From assembly GCA_000585075.1 (NCBI GenBank), contig JEMY01000017.1:1-64000 (forward strand): a DNA stretch of 64,000 nt, read 5' to 3'. The notes under the pieces were generated by a model. It saw only the letters and a program-made list of their open reading frames with translations. It made no database searches and had not been told where the DNA came from. The position numbers were made by a program, and so were the translations under genes. Positions 1-8,512 of the stretch are shown piece after piece. Position 1 is the first letter of the stretch. Each line of letters begins with the position of its first letter. The DNA comes from Candidatus Accumulibacter regalis (lineage in GTDB: Bacteria > Pseudomonadota > Gammaproteobacteria > Burkholderiales > Rhodocyclaceae).

Positions 1-61
1 CGCCCGTCGGTGCTGCGCCGCCGCGCCGCCGCCGGGGCCTGTGCCCCCGGCGGCCTGAGCC

Positions 62-1330
62 GTGCCCTGGCGGCGGCTGGTCGATTGTCGTGCGGGCGAA
101 GGGCGAGCGCTGTTCTGGTCCTTTGCCGCTTTCTTTCTGCTCCTGGCCGGGTATTACGTGCTGCGTCCCGTGCGCGAGGAGATGGGCGTCCAGATCGGGC
201 CGGACAAACTGCAGTGGGCATTCACGCTGACCCTGGTAGGCATGCTGGTGATCGTGCCGCTTTATGGCTGGGCGGCCGCCCGCTTGCCACGGCGTGCCTT
301 GCTGGCCGCCGTTTTCGGCATCACGGCGCTGCTTCTGACCGGCTTTCGCGCCTGGATAGCCGGCGGCGCCTCGCCCGCGGCAGCGCTTGCCCTCTTCGTC
401 TGGGTAAGCGTTTTCAACCTGGTCGTCGTCTCGCTGTTCTGGACGGCGATGGCCGACAGCTTTACGCACGCGCAGGCGCGGCGCCTGTTCGGCGTGATTG
501 CCGCCGGCGGCAGCAGCGGGGCCTTGGTCGGCCCGGCGATCACTGCCCTGTCGGTGCACGCGGTTGGCGTGCATGGCCTGTTGCTGGTTTCGGCGGCCTT
601 GATGATGCTTTCCCTGCTCTGCATCCTGCGTGTGCTGGACGACCATCTCCAGGCCGAACTGCTGCAGCCGCTCGGCGGCAGGGTTCTGGCCGGCCTGGCG
701 GAGATCGCCTCGTCCCCTTTTCTGGCCATGATTGCGCTGCTGATCGTGTTGCAAAGCGTGCTCGCCACCTTTGTCTATTTCGAGCAGGCGCGTCTGGTCA
801 AGGAGGCCGCCCTGAGTACCGAGGCACGCACGCAGCTCTTCGCGCTCATCGACCTGACGGTGAACCTGATCGCCCTTGGGCTGCAGGCGATGGTCGCCGG
901 TCGTCTGATGCAGCGCTTGGGCGTCGGCATCACGCTGGCGGCGGTACCCGTATTGCTGGTCGTTCCGCTGGCCGCGTTGGCCGCCATTCCGCTGCTGATC
1001 ACGGTGCTGCTGATCCAGGTGATTTCGCGCGCCGGTGGCCACGGGTTGCTGCGCCCGGCGCGTGAGGCGTTGTTTACGGCGGTCGGGAGGGAATCCCGCT
1101 ACAAGGCCAAGAACGTCCTCGATACCGTGGTCACCCGGGCTGGCGATGCCTTTGGTGGCTGGTTGCACGCCGCCGCCGGGATGGGCACCTCGGGCGTCGC
1201 CCTGGCGGCAATTCCCGCTTCTCTGGCGCTGGCCTGGTTGGGAATTAGACTTGGCACGCGTTGTCAGCAACAGGTGGCGGAAGCGGCGCCCGAAGCGGGT
1301 GCGGAGACGGCGCAGCGGGGCGCGTGGTGA
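62..1330 (+). CDS. MFS-like transporter resembling the ATP:ADP antiporter-type group
   Basis: A 422-residue, very hydrophobic protein with about 10-12 predicted membrane segments. The segment LAGYYVLRPVREEMG near residue 30 is typical of bacterial MFS proteins often annotated as NTP/NTP exchange or nucleotide-transporter-like; the substrate cannot be told from sequence. The C-terminal tail after the last membrane segment is Ala/Glu rich. The frame is closed by a stop at 56-58, so the GTG at 62 is the furthest possible start. No clear ribosome binding site is visible, and a start a few codons downstream is possible. It lies 40 bp before the aldo/keto reductase gene and could share its transcript. 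Confidence 0.7.
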   Translation: MPWRRLVDCRAGEGRALFWSFAAFFLLLAGYYVLRPVREEMGVQIGPDKLQWAFTLTLVGMLVIVPLYGWAAARLPRRALLAAVFGITALLLTGFRAWIAGGASPAAALALFVWVSVFNLVVVSLFWTAMADSFTHAQARRLFGVIAAGGSSGALVGPAITALSVHAVGVHGLLLVSAALMMLSLLCILRVLDDHLQAELLQPLGGRVLAGLAEIASSPFLAMIALLIVLQSVLATFVYFEQARLVKEAALSTEARTQLFALIDLTVNLIALGLQAMVAGRLMQRLGVGITLAAVPVLLVVPLAALAAIPLLITVLLIQVISRAGGHGLLRPAREALFTAVGRESRYKAKNVLDTVVTRAGDAFGGWLHAAAGMGTSGVALAAIPASLALAWLGIRLGTRCQQQVAEAAPEAGAETAQRGAW

Positions 1331-1370
1331 GCGCGCAGCGTCGCCCGCGGCAAAACGAAAGGAGACGGTG

Positions 1371-2315
1371 ATGAAAGCCAGGGATCGAGGTTCGGTTGTT
1401 TTCGGGCGGCGCGCGGTGCTCAGGGCGATCGCCGCCAGCGGCGCGGCGGTGGTCGGAAGCGCATTCGGTGCGCCATCCGGCACGCCGGAGGGCGGCCTGC
1501 TCCGGCGACGCATCCCGTCGTCCGGCGAATTGATCGCCGCCGTCGGGCTGGGTACCTACCAGACCTTCGATGTCGCCGATTCCGCCAGCACGGCCCTGGA
1601 ACCGGTCTTGGCGCGTTTCGTGGCGCTCGGCGGGCAGCTGGTCGACAGTTCGCCGATGTACGGGCGTTCCGAATCGGTGCTCGGAGAACTGGCGGCGAAG
1701 CTCGGCGTGCGCGACCGGCTGTTCCTGGCGACCAAGGTATGGACCAGCGGGCGCGGTGAGGGCATTCGACAAATGGAGGCATCACTCAGCCGCTTGCGTA
1801 CGCAACAGCTGGATTTGATGCAGGTTCACAATCTGCTCGACTGGCAGGCGCAGCTGCCGACCCTGCGCGAGTGGAAGGAGCAGGGAAGAATTCGCTACCT
1901 CGGCGTCACGCACTATCACGAGGGTGCCTACCGCGAGGTTGAAGCGCTGCTGCTCGCCGAAAACCCGGATTTCGTGCAGATCAACTACAGCATGGCCGAA
2001 CGCGACGCCGAAGAGCGCGTGCTGCCGCTGGCGCAGGATCTGGGGATCGCCGTCATCATCAACCGCCCCTTCGCCAAGGCCTCGCTGTTCTCGCGCGTGC
2101 GCGGCAAGCCGCTGCCCGAATGGGCGGCGGAATTCGACTGCGCCAGCTGGGCCCAGTTCTTCCTCAAGTTCATCCTCGCCCAGCCGGCAGTAAGCTGCGT
2201 CATCCCGGCGACCAGCAAGGTCAAACACCTGGAAGACAACCTAGCCGCAGCGCGTGGCCGGCTGCCCGATGGCCGACAAAGAGCGAGGATGGCTGAGTAC
2301 CTCGCGCGGATTTGA
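1371..2315 (+). CDS. Tat-exported aldo/keto reductase
   Basis: A 314-residue protein. Residues 11-34 form a twin-arginine type leader (FGRRAVLRAIAASG, Arg13-Arg14, then a hydrophobic stretch to about Ala34). The rest is an aldo/keto reductase barrel with the usual tetrad: Asp92 and Tyr97 (DSSPMYG), Lys122 (ATKVW) and His153 (MQVHN). Family members reduce carbonyls with NAD(P)H; the physiological substrate is unknown. The ATG at 1371 is chosen because AAAGGAGA lies just upstream and it gives the full leader. An AKR with a Tat leader is less common than the cytosolic form, and implies export already folded, perhaps with bound nicotinamide. Confidence 0.85.
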   Translation: MKARDRGSVVFGRRAVLRAIAASGAAVVGSAFGAPSGTPEGGLLRRRIPSSGELIAAVGLGTYQTFDVADSASTALEPVLARFVALGGQLVDSSPMYGRSESVLGELAAKLGVRDRLFLATKVWTSGRGEGIRQMEASLSRLRTQQLDLMQVHNLLDWQAQLPTLREWKEQGRIRYLGVTHYHEGAYREVEALLLAENPDFVQINYSMAERDAEERVLPLAQDLGIAVIINRPFAKASLFSRVRGKPLPEWAAEFDCASWAQFFLKFILAQPAVSCVIPATSKVKHLEDNLAAARGRLPDGRQRARMAEYLARI

Positions 2316-2393
2316 ACGCCGGCCTTTCTGGCAATCACGGGAAGGGGTCTTGCGTGTGCCGCGACAACAAGGCACCGTGGCCTGAATCCGCGA

Positions 2394-2422
2394 TTGACTG
2401 TAGCGGCTTGCGTCAGTGATAC
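2394..2422 (+). promoter_or_regulatory. Putative sigma-70 promoter for the usp gene
   Basis: TTGACT (2394-2399), a 17-bp spacer and TGATAC (2417-2422). It lies about 70 bp before the universal stress protein start, in the gap after the aldo/keto reductase. The -35 is close to consensus, the -10 is moderate. Confidence 0.45.
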
Positions 2423-2491
2423 TTGTCAATGGTGTCAGTGAGTTTGACTCTTCGCAGGTTCATTCAGGCCGAAAAGCAGAGGACTATCAAC

Positions 2492-2902
2492 ATGTACAAG
2501 ACTGTTCTGGTACCCATCGACATGGCACACCTCGCCGAAGGCAAGGCCAACGTCACTCTTGCCGCAAGCTACGGTGCGCAGGGTTCGAAGATCATTTTGC
2601 TCAACGTCGTGGAGGACATTCCGAACTGGGCGGCGGTCGACCTGCCGGCAGGCCTGCTCCACAAATCCGTCGAAGCGACAAAAGCGGAACTGACCGCGAT
2701 AGCCAAAGCCAGTGGCATGCACATGGATGTCGATGTAAGGACCGGCCATTCCTACGATACGATTCTCGATGTGGCCAAGGAAAGCAATGTCGATTTGATC
2801 ATCATCGCCTCCCATCGTCCCGGCCTGCAGGATTATTTCCTCGGCTCGACCGCGGCCAAAGTGGTGCGCCACGCCAACTGTTCCGTATTGGTGGTTCGCT
2901 AG
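2492..2902 (+). CDS. Universal stress protein, UspA family
   Basis: A 136-residue single Usp domain beginning MYKTVLVPIDMA. It ends with the family's nucleotide-binding segment (GSTAAKVVRHANCSVLVV), which suggests the ATP-binding subclass. The ATG at 2492 follows AGAGGA at a suitable distance and matches the normal family start. It is monocistronic, with its own likely promoter upstream and a minus-strand gene downstream. Usp proteins accumulate under growth arrest or stress; the specific role here is unknown. Confidence 0.9.
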   Translation: MYKTVLVPIDMAHLAEGKANVTLAASYGAQGSKIILLNVVEDIPNWAAVDLPAGLLHKSVEATKAELTAIAKASGMHMDVDVRTGHSYDTILDVAKESNVDLIIIASHRPGLQDYFLGSTAAKVVRHANCSVLVVR

Positions 2903-2998
2903 CAAGCTGACTTCCGGCTTTCGCCCGATTCGTCGGGCGGTCGCGCGGGCTGAGGTAGACCGATACCCGTTGCACCCGCGCCACGCGGCGCTGCGCTA

Positions 2999-3718
2999 GC
3001 TCAACACCCATGGAACGAGCACCGGAAGCAGGAGTGCCGTGACCAGGCCATTGAGCCCCATCGCCAGGGCCGCGAAGGCGCCCATTTGTTCGCTCTCCTG
3101 GAAGGCGCGTGCGGTACCGATGCCGTGCGCGGCGATACCCATGGCGAAGCCGCGCACGCCGTCGTCTTCGATATGCAGGGCGCGGAAGACGTAGCGCGCG
3201 CCAATCGCGCCGATGATGCCGGTGGTGATCACCAATACGGCGGTCAGCGACGGCAGGCCACCAATGCGTTCGGCGATGCCCATGGCAATCGGGGTGGTCA
3301 CCGACTTGGGTGCCAGCGACAGCAGCGTCGCCTTGCTGGCGCCGAGCACGCCGCCGATGGCCACGGACGAGAGCGCGGCGCTCAGCGAGCCAACGAGCAG
3401 GGCGCCGAGCAACGGGATGGCCAGGCGTTTCAGGCGGGCGAGCTGAGCGTAGAGCGGAATGGCGAGGGCGACGGTCGCCGGCCCGAGCAGGAAGTGCACG
3501 AACTGCGCGCCGTCGAAGTAGGTGCCGTACGGGGTGTCGGTAATCCACAGCAGGCTGACCAGCGTGGCCACCGCCAGTAGAACGGGATTGGCCAGCGGAT
3601 GGCCATGGCAGCGCCTGCTGACGTAGACCGCGCCCTGATAGGCGAGCAGCGTTAGGGTCAGGCCGAGCAGCGGCGAAGCGGACAGGTAGACCCAGATCTC
3701 GTCAAGGCGGGCGTTCAT
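2999..3718 (-). CDS. LrgB/CidB family membrane protein
   Basis: A 239-240-residue protein with about seven membrane segments. It carries the conserved LrgB region around LAPKSVTTPIAMGIAERIGG and the C-terminal segment GFAMGIAAHGIGTARAFQ. The family works with a holin-like LrgA/CidA partner in control of murein hydrolase activity or in export of small metabolites such as pyruvate or glycolate. Its ATG overlaps the stop of the upstream lrgA-like gene by 4 bp (ATGA), so the two are probably translationally coupled. Confidence 0.88.
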
Positions 3719-4074
3719 GGCGCGTCACTCTGCAGGTCTCGGCGCCGGGAAAGGACGCGTAGCGTCAGCGCGGTGACCGCGATGGTGATCAACGTGCTGC
3801 CGAGCAGGGAGAGTGCCAGCGCCAGCCATTCGTCTGACATGCGCTGGAAGTGCAGCATGACGCCGGTACCGGCAGGGACGAAGAGTAGCGAGAGGTGCTG
3901 CAGCAGTCCCTGCGCAGCATTGCGCAGTTCGCCGGAGGGGCCGCCGCGGGCGACGAGAGCGGCAAATAGCAACGCCATGCCGATCACCGGCCCCGGGATC
4001 GGCAAGGCCAGTGTTCTGGCAAAGATCTCGCCGATCAGCTGAAAAACGAGGAGCAGGGTGATGGCACCGATCAT
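3715..4074 (-). CDS. LrgA/CidA family holin-like membrane protein
   Basis: About 119 residues with four membrane segments. It carries the CidA/LrgA signature (LLVFQLIGEIFAR, PIPGPVIGM, LLFVPAGTGVML). The start at MIGAITLL (4074) matches the family N-terminus; an upstream in-frame ATG at 4137 would add 21 non-conserved residues. It is coupled to the lrgB-like gene by an ATGA overlap. The pair forms the usual two-component holin-like unit; no LytTR or LysR regulator lies beside it here. Confidence 0.85.
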   Translation of the reverse strand: MIGAITLLLVFQLIGEIFARTLALPIPGPVIGMALLFAALVARGGPSGELRNAAQGLLQHLSLLFVPAGTGVMLHFQRMSDEWLALALSLLGSTLITIAVTALTLRVLSRRRDLQSDAP

Positions 4075-4217
4075 GCTGGCGGCTCGGGCGTAGAGGTGGC
4101 GTGGTCGCCAGTATAGCGGAAGCGCCCGCGCGGGCATCCGCTATGCTCGGGCAGGAGCGGGTAGAAGCGAGGGCGCGCACGGGCGAGCGATCATGCGAAC
4201 GCGCCGCGCCGGACGAT

Positions 4218-4379
4218 CTACTTGCCTTCGCTCTCGTTCTCCAGCGTCTCCTCCAGGCTCTCGAGATCCTTGCGATTCTGTCGAAAAAAGAGGCGCAGGC
4301 CCCAGACTAGGCCTGCGGCGATGACCGCCAGCAGGGCTATGGCTCCCCAGTTGATGCCGACCGCCGACTCCGGATCCAT
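4218..4379 (-). CDS. Small single-pass membrane protein (53 aa)
   Basis: A short ORF read from the minus strand. It starts MDPESAVGINWGAIALL, has one membrane segment (residues about 11-30), then a basic patch (RLFFRQNRKD) and a Glu-rich tail ending EGK. A strong ribosome binding site (AAAGGAGAAACTG before the ATG at 4379) supports translation. It lies divergent to hfq with about 240 bp between them. I do not recognise a family; the layout (short periplasmic N-terminus, one helix, acidic cytosolic tail) resembles many uncharacterised small inner-membrane proteins. Confidence 0.65.
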   Translation of the reverse strand: MDPESAVGINWGAIALLAVIAAGLVWGLRLFFRQNRKDLESLEETLENESEGK

Positions 4380-4538
4380 CAGTTTCTCCTTTGGGTGACG
4401 AAAACCCGTGGCGTTTAGGTGCGCGCCGCTCCTCCGGGCCTGGAGTCGGCGTTGGCGGACAGCCGGGCAGCCCCTACCGCGGCATCATCGTCGGAATGCC
4501 GGCAAGCGGACCCCGGGAATCCGGGCGCGAATACTGCT

Positions 4539-4569
4539 TTGACCTTGATATGGCAAACGGCAGTAAAAT
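4539..4569 (+). promoter_or_regulatory. Possible hfq promoter
   Basis: TTGACC (4539-4544) and TAAAAT (4564-4569) lie 49 bp before hfq. The 19-bp spacer is longer than ideal, so this is only a candidate. The local sequence is clearly more AT-rich than its surroundings. Confidence 0.3.
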
Positions 4570-4617
4570 CAATTATGCTGGTCTTTCCAAAACACGAATA
4601 AATACGGAGTTCGACGT

Positions 4618-4857
4618 ATGACTAATAAAGGGCAACTTTTACAAGACCCGTTTCTCAACACATTGCGGCGTGAACGAGTTCCCGTTTCGATTTACCTGGT
4701 CAATGGTATCAAACTGCAGGGTCAGGTTGAATCCTTTGATCAGTACGTCGTCCTGCTCAAGAACACGGTCACGCAGATGGTCTACAAGCATGCCATTTCG
4801 ACGGTCGTGCCGTCGCGTCCGATCACCATCCAGCAGGATGCCAACGGCGAGGGCTGA
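4618..4857 (+). CDS. hfq: RNA chaperone Hfq
   Basis: 79 residues, the short Hfq form without an extended C-terminus. Sm1 and Sm2 motifs are complete: Gln9 and Asp10 of the proximal face, Arg17-Arg18 of the rim, and Tyr56-Lys57-His58 of Sm2. It forms a hexamer that pairs small RNAs with mRNAs. It heads the hfq-hflX-hflK-hflC block seen across Beta- and Gammaproteobacteria and is followed by hflX after 112 bp. Confidence 0.98.
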   Translation: MTNKGQLLQDPFLNTLRRERVPVSIYLVNGIKLQGQVESFDQYVVLLKNTVTQMVYKHAISTVVPSRPITIQQDANGEG

Positions 4858-4969
4858 TCGATTACCGTCCGGCTGCTGCGGCGCGAGTTTGCGCGCCAAT
4901 TTCCCTCTTCCGACCTTCTGACCCGCTCCGATCTCTTCACGGCGGAGCCAATTCTCCCGGAATATCTGC

Positions 4970-6142
4970 ATGCATGAGCGTCCCTCAGTCGAGGAAAGGG
5001 CGGTCATCGTCCAGCTCGACTTCGGCCACGACGACCTCGCCGAGCAACTTGAAGAAGTCCGTTTGCTGGCGCTTTCTGCCGGTGCGTCGATTTGCGCGGT
5101 GGTCCATGGTCGTCGCCACAGCCCGGACGCGGCGACTTACGCCGGCAAGGGAAAGGTCGGGGAGGTGGCCGCCGAGGTGCTCGCGCACGAGGCCGACCTG
5201 GTGATCTTCAATCACGAACTGAGCGCTGGCCAGGAACGCAATCTCGAGCAGGCGCTGCAGTGTCGCGTCATCGATCGGACCAGTCTGATTCTTGACATCT
5301 TCGCGCAGCGGGCAAAGAGCGCCGAAGGTAAGTTGCAGGTCGAACTGGCGCAGCTCGAACATCTGTCCACGCGGCTGGTTCGTGGCTGGACACACCTGGA
5401 GCGGCAGAAAGGGGGTATTGGTCTGCGCGGTCCGGGGGAGACGCAGCTGGAAACCGACCGTCGCTTGCTCGGTATTCGGGTCAAGTCGCTCAAGGAGCGC
5501 TTGGTCAAGCTCGAGCGTCAGCGTGGCGTTCAGCGCAAGGCGCGTGGACGGGGCGAATTGCTCAACGTGTCGCTGGTTGGCTATACCAACGCCGGCAAAT
5601 CGACCCTCTTCAATGCGCTGACCCATGCCGGCGTTCTTGCGGCCGACCGGCTTTTCGCGACGCTGGATACGACCACGCGCAAGCTGTGGCTGGCCGAGGC
5701 CGGGCATATCGTGCTCTCCGATACCGTCGGCTTCATTCGCGACCTGCCGCACTCGCTGGTGGCCGCTTTTCACGCCACGCTGGAAGCGACGGCCGAGGCG
5801 GATCTCCTGCTGCATGTGGTTGACTCGGCTAGTCCGGCGCGCGACGAGCAGGTGGGCGATGTCAACAAGGTACTGGCCGAGATCGGCGCGGCCGGGGTTC
5901 CGCAACTGATGGTACTCAACAAGCTCGATCTTACCGGCCTGCCGCCGACAGTCGAGCGGGATGAATATGGTACACTCCTGCGGGTTCGCGTCAGCGCCAG
6001 ACGTGGCGACGGCTTGTCGCTGCTGCGCGAGGCGCTGGCCGAGGTGGCTTTGGCCAAGAACCGGAATCTGCGCCAGCAGTCATCCGGTGAGGCTGACTTA
6101 CAGGATATCGATATGGTTTTTGATTCAGATGGTTCGGCATGA
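4970..6142 (+). CDS. hflX: Ribosome-associated GTPase HflX
   Basis: 390 residues: an N-terminal HflX domain (with the Gly-rich GGIGLRGPGETQLETDRR near residues 148-164), a coiled-coil linker, then a TRAFAC GTPase domain. G1 is GYTNAGKST (204-212), G3 is DTVG (251-254) and G4 is NKLD (317-320). HflX splits or rescues stalled 70S ribosomes under stress. The ATG at 4970 fits the family length. The gene sits between hfq and hflK, as usual. Confidence 0.97.
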   Translation: MHERPSVEERAVIVQLDFGHDDLAEQLEEVRLLALSAGASICAVVHGRRHSPDAATYAGKGKVGEVAAEVLAHEADLVIFNHELSAGQERNLEQALQCRVIDRTSLILDIFAQRAKSAEGKLQVELAQLEHLSTRLVRGWTHLERQKGGIGLRGPGETQLETDRRLLGIRVKSLKERLVKLERQRGVQRKARGRGELLNVSLVGYTNAGKSTLFNALTHAGVLAADRLFATLDTTTRKLWLAEAGHIVLSDTVGFIRDLPHSLVAAFHATLEATAEADLLLHVVDSASPARDEQVGDVNKVLAEIGAAGVPQLMVLNKLDLTGLPPTVERDEYGTLLRVRVSARRGDGLSLLREALAEVALAKNRNLRQQSSGEADLQDIDMVFDSDGSA

Positions 6143-6162
6143 TTTCAATCCCTGGAGTGCGT

Positions 6163-7440
6163 ATGTCGTTGAATGATCCGCAGTGGGGAAATCGCGGCAA
6201 CGATAACAACGATGGCGGTGGTGGACGGCGTCCCAATCAGGGGCCGCCGGACCTCGATCAGTTGTGGCGCGACCTCAATCGTCGTTTGTCGGGAATTTTC
6301 GACAAGAAGCGGGGCGGCGGCGACCGCGGTGGCGACGGTGATGGCGGCGATCGCCCACCGGTCCAGTTCAGTCCAAAATTCCTCGGTGGCGGCATCGGTA
6401 TGCTGCTCGTCCTGGTGCTCATCGTCTGGTTGGCGAGCGGCTTCTACATCGTCGACGCCGGGCAACGTGGTCTCGTGCTCCAGTTCGGTCGCTACAAGGA
6501 AAGCTCTGATCCGGGTCTGAGGTGGCGCCTGCCGTACCCGATCCAGTCGCATGAGCTGGTCAACCTTTCCGGCGTGCGCACGCTCGAAGTCGGTTATCGC
6601 GGCACCGAGAGGAACAAGGTTCTGAAAGAGGCGCTGATGCTCACGGATGATGAAAACATCATCAATATTCAGTTTGCCGTGCAATACATACTCAAGGACC
6701 CCTTTGACTACGTCTTTGCCAACAGAAATCCGGACGAGGCGGTGATGCAGGTGGCTGAGACGGCCATTCGCCAGATCGTCGGCAAGAACAAGATGGACTT
6801 TGTTCTCTACGAAGGTCGCGAACAGGTGGCGGTCACGGCCTCGCAGCTGATGCAGGAGATCCTTGATCGCTACAAGACCGGGATTCTCATTTCGAAGGTC
6901 ACCATGCAGAACGCGCAGCCGCCAGAGCAGGTTCAGGCGGCGTTCGATGACGCGGTCAAGGCTTCGCAGGATCGCGCTCGGCAGAAGAATGAGGGCCAGG
7001 CCTACGCCAATGATGTGATTCCGCGAGCGCGCGGAACGGCGGCACGCCTGTTCGAGGAGTCCGAAGGTTACAAGCAGCGCGTCATCGCCAGGGCCGAGGG
7101 TGATGCCAGCCGCTTCACACAGATCTACACCGAGTACGCCAAGGCGCCCGAAGTGACCCGCAGCCGCATGTACCTGGACACCATGCAGGAGGTCTATGCG
7201 AATACCAGCAAGGTGCTGGTCGATAGCAAGGGGCAGGGCAATCTGCTCTATCTGCCGCTCGACAAGCTGATCCAGGCCGCCGGGGCGGTTGCGGCGTCGC
7301 CTGGTGGCGCTGCCAGCAGCCCGGAAACGCCTGCTGCGGTGGCTCGTTCGTCGCCGCCGATATCCAACGAGGTGCCGCCGCAAATGAGCGAAGGCCGTTC
7401 GCGCGAAAACCTGCGCCAGCGTGATCGGGAGGCCCGTTGA
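6163..7440 (+). CDS. hflK: FtsH protease modulator HflK
   Basis: 425 residues. It has a Gly/Asp/Asn-rich cytosolic N-terminus, one membrane segment (near LLVLVLIVWLASGFYIVDAG), then an SPFH/band-7 domain and a Pro/Ser-rich tail. With HflC it forms the periplasmic cage that encloses and modulates FtsH. The start at 6163 is preferred to the in-frame ATG at 6139: GGAG lies 6 bp upstream and MSLNDPQWG matches the family N-terminus. Its TGA overlaps the hflC ATG by one base. Confidence 0.95.
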   Translation: MSLNDPQWGNRGNDNNDGGGGRRPNQGPPDLDQLWRDLNRRLSGIFDKKRGGGDRGGDGDGGDRPPVQFSPKFLGGGIGMLLVLVLIVWLASGFYIVDAGQRGLVLQFGRYKESSDPGLRWRLPYPIQSHELVNLSGVRTLEVGYRGTERNKVLKEALMLTDDENIINIQFAVQYILKDPFDYVFANRNPDEAVMQVAETAIRQIVGKNKMDFVLYEGREQVAVTASQLMQEILDRYKTGILISKVTMQNAQPPEQVQAAFDDAVKASQDRARQKNEGQAYANDVIPRARGTAARLFEESEGYKQRVIARAEGDASRFTQIYTEYAKAPEVTRSRMYLDTMQEVYANTSKVLVDSKGQGNLLYLPLDKLIQAAGAVAASPGGAASSPETPAAVARSSPPISNEVPPQMSEGRSRENLRQRDREAR

Positions 7441-8330
7441 TGAGAGCGAGCGTGAATTTTCTTGCGGCCGTCGTGGTGACTGCACTGGTCGTTCTCGGCG
7501 CGACGATCTTCACCGTTGACCAGCGCCAGCACGCCATCGTCTTCCAGCTTGGCGAGGTGCGCGATGTCATCGACGAACCGGGTCTCTATTTCAAGTGGCC
7601 GCTGATCCAGAACGTGCGCTATTTCGACAAGCGCATTCTCACCCTGGACGCTGCCGAACCCGAGCGCTTCATCACGTCAGAGAAGACGAACGTCCTGGTT
7701 GATTCATTCACCAAGTGGCGGATCATCGACCCAAAGCTTTACTACATCTCGGTGGCCGGTGACGAATCGCGTGCCAAGACACGACTGTCGCAAACGGTCA
7801 ATGCCGGCCTGCGCGAAGAGTTCGGCAAGCGAACCGTGCATGATGTGGTTTCCGGTGAGCGTGATCAACTGATGGAGTTGATGCGCGAGAAAGCCGATCT
7901 CGATGCGCGCAAGATCGGTGTGCAGATTGTCGACGTGCGTGTCAAGCGCGTTGAACTGCCAAGTGACGTCAGCGAATCGGTCTATCGGCGGATGGACGCC
8001 GAACGCAAGCGGGTGGCCAATGAGCTGCGTTCGCAGGGTGCTGCCGACGCCGAGAAAATTCGCGCCGACGCCGACAAGCAACGCGAGGTGATCGTTGCCG
8101 AAGCGTATCGCGACGCGCAGAAGATGAAGGGTGAGGGCGACGCCAAGGCGGCCGCGACCTATGCCCAGGCGTTTCAGCGGAATCCTGAGTTCTATGCCTT
8201 CTATCGCAGTCTGGAGGCCTATCGCAACAGCTTCAACGGCAAGAGCGACGTGATCGTCGTCGAGCCGAGTTCGGATTTCTTCAAGTACATGAAGAGCATC
8301 GGCCGAGGCGGCGACAACACCGCCAAATGA
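7440..8330 (+). CDS. hflC: FtsH protease modulator HflC
   Basis: 296 residues: an N-terminal membrane anchor (NFLAAVVVTALVVLGATIFTV), then an SPFH domain with the typical sequence FTVDQRQHAIVFQLGE and a helical region rich in Ala/Glu/Arg. It is the partner of HflK in the FtsH-HflKC complex. The ATG at 7440 overlaps the hflK stop (TGATG); its own stop overlaps the next gene (ATGA), which indicates tight coupling. Confidence 0.96.
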   Translation: MRASVNFLAAVVVTALVVLGATIFTVDQRQHAIVFQLGEVRDVIDEPGLYFKWPLIQNVRYFDKRILTLDAAEPERFITSEKTNVLVDSFTKWRIIDPKLYYISVAGDESRAKTRLSQTVNAGLREEFGKRTVHDVVSGERDQLMELMREKADLDARKIGVQIVDVRVKRVELPSDVSESVYRRMDAERKRVANELRSQGAADAEKIRADADKQREVIVAEAYRDAQKMKGEGDAKAAATYAQAFQRNPEFYAFYRSLEAYRNSFNGKSDVIVVEPSSDFFKYMKSIGRGGDNTAK

Positions 8331-8512
8331 CCGACAATCTGTTGCTTGCTCTTGCCCTCATGCTGGTGCTTGAAGGACTGGTCCCGTTCGTGGCGCCAAA
8401 CGCCTGGCGTGAGACATTTCGTCGCCTGATCCGTTGTTCGGACGGGCAAATCCGTTTCGTTGGCCTGACGTCGATGTTGATCGGCCTGGTCCTGTTGATG
8501 GTCTTCCGATGA
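8327..8512 (+). CDS. DUF2065 small membrane protein (YjeT-like)
   Basis: 61 residues with two membrane segments separated by a short basic loop ([12 protein letters not shown]). It matches the DUF2065/YjeT family, which is characteristically found directly after hflC. Function is unknown; the position suggests an accessory role with HflKC. It overlaps hflC upstream and hisZ downstream by ATGA junctions. Confidence 0.85.
   Translation: MTDNLLLALALMLVLEGLVPFVAPNAWRETFRRLIRCSDGQIRFVGLTSMLIGLVLLMVFR

Noticed and set aside
29-53. GC-rich inverted repeat (CCGCCGGGGC ... GCCCCCGGCGG) at the left edge
   Set aside because: It has no T run and may lie within the end of an upstream gene; a terminator cannot be supported from this edge.
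6145-7485. Long minus-strand ORF (446 codons) over hflK
   Set aside because: Antisense shadow of a well identified gene; no domain or start signal.
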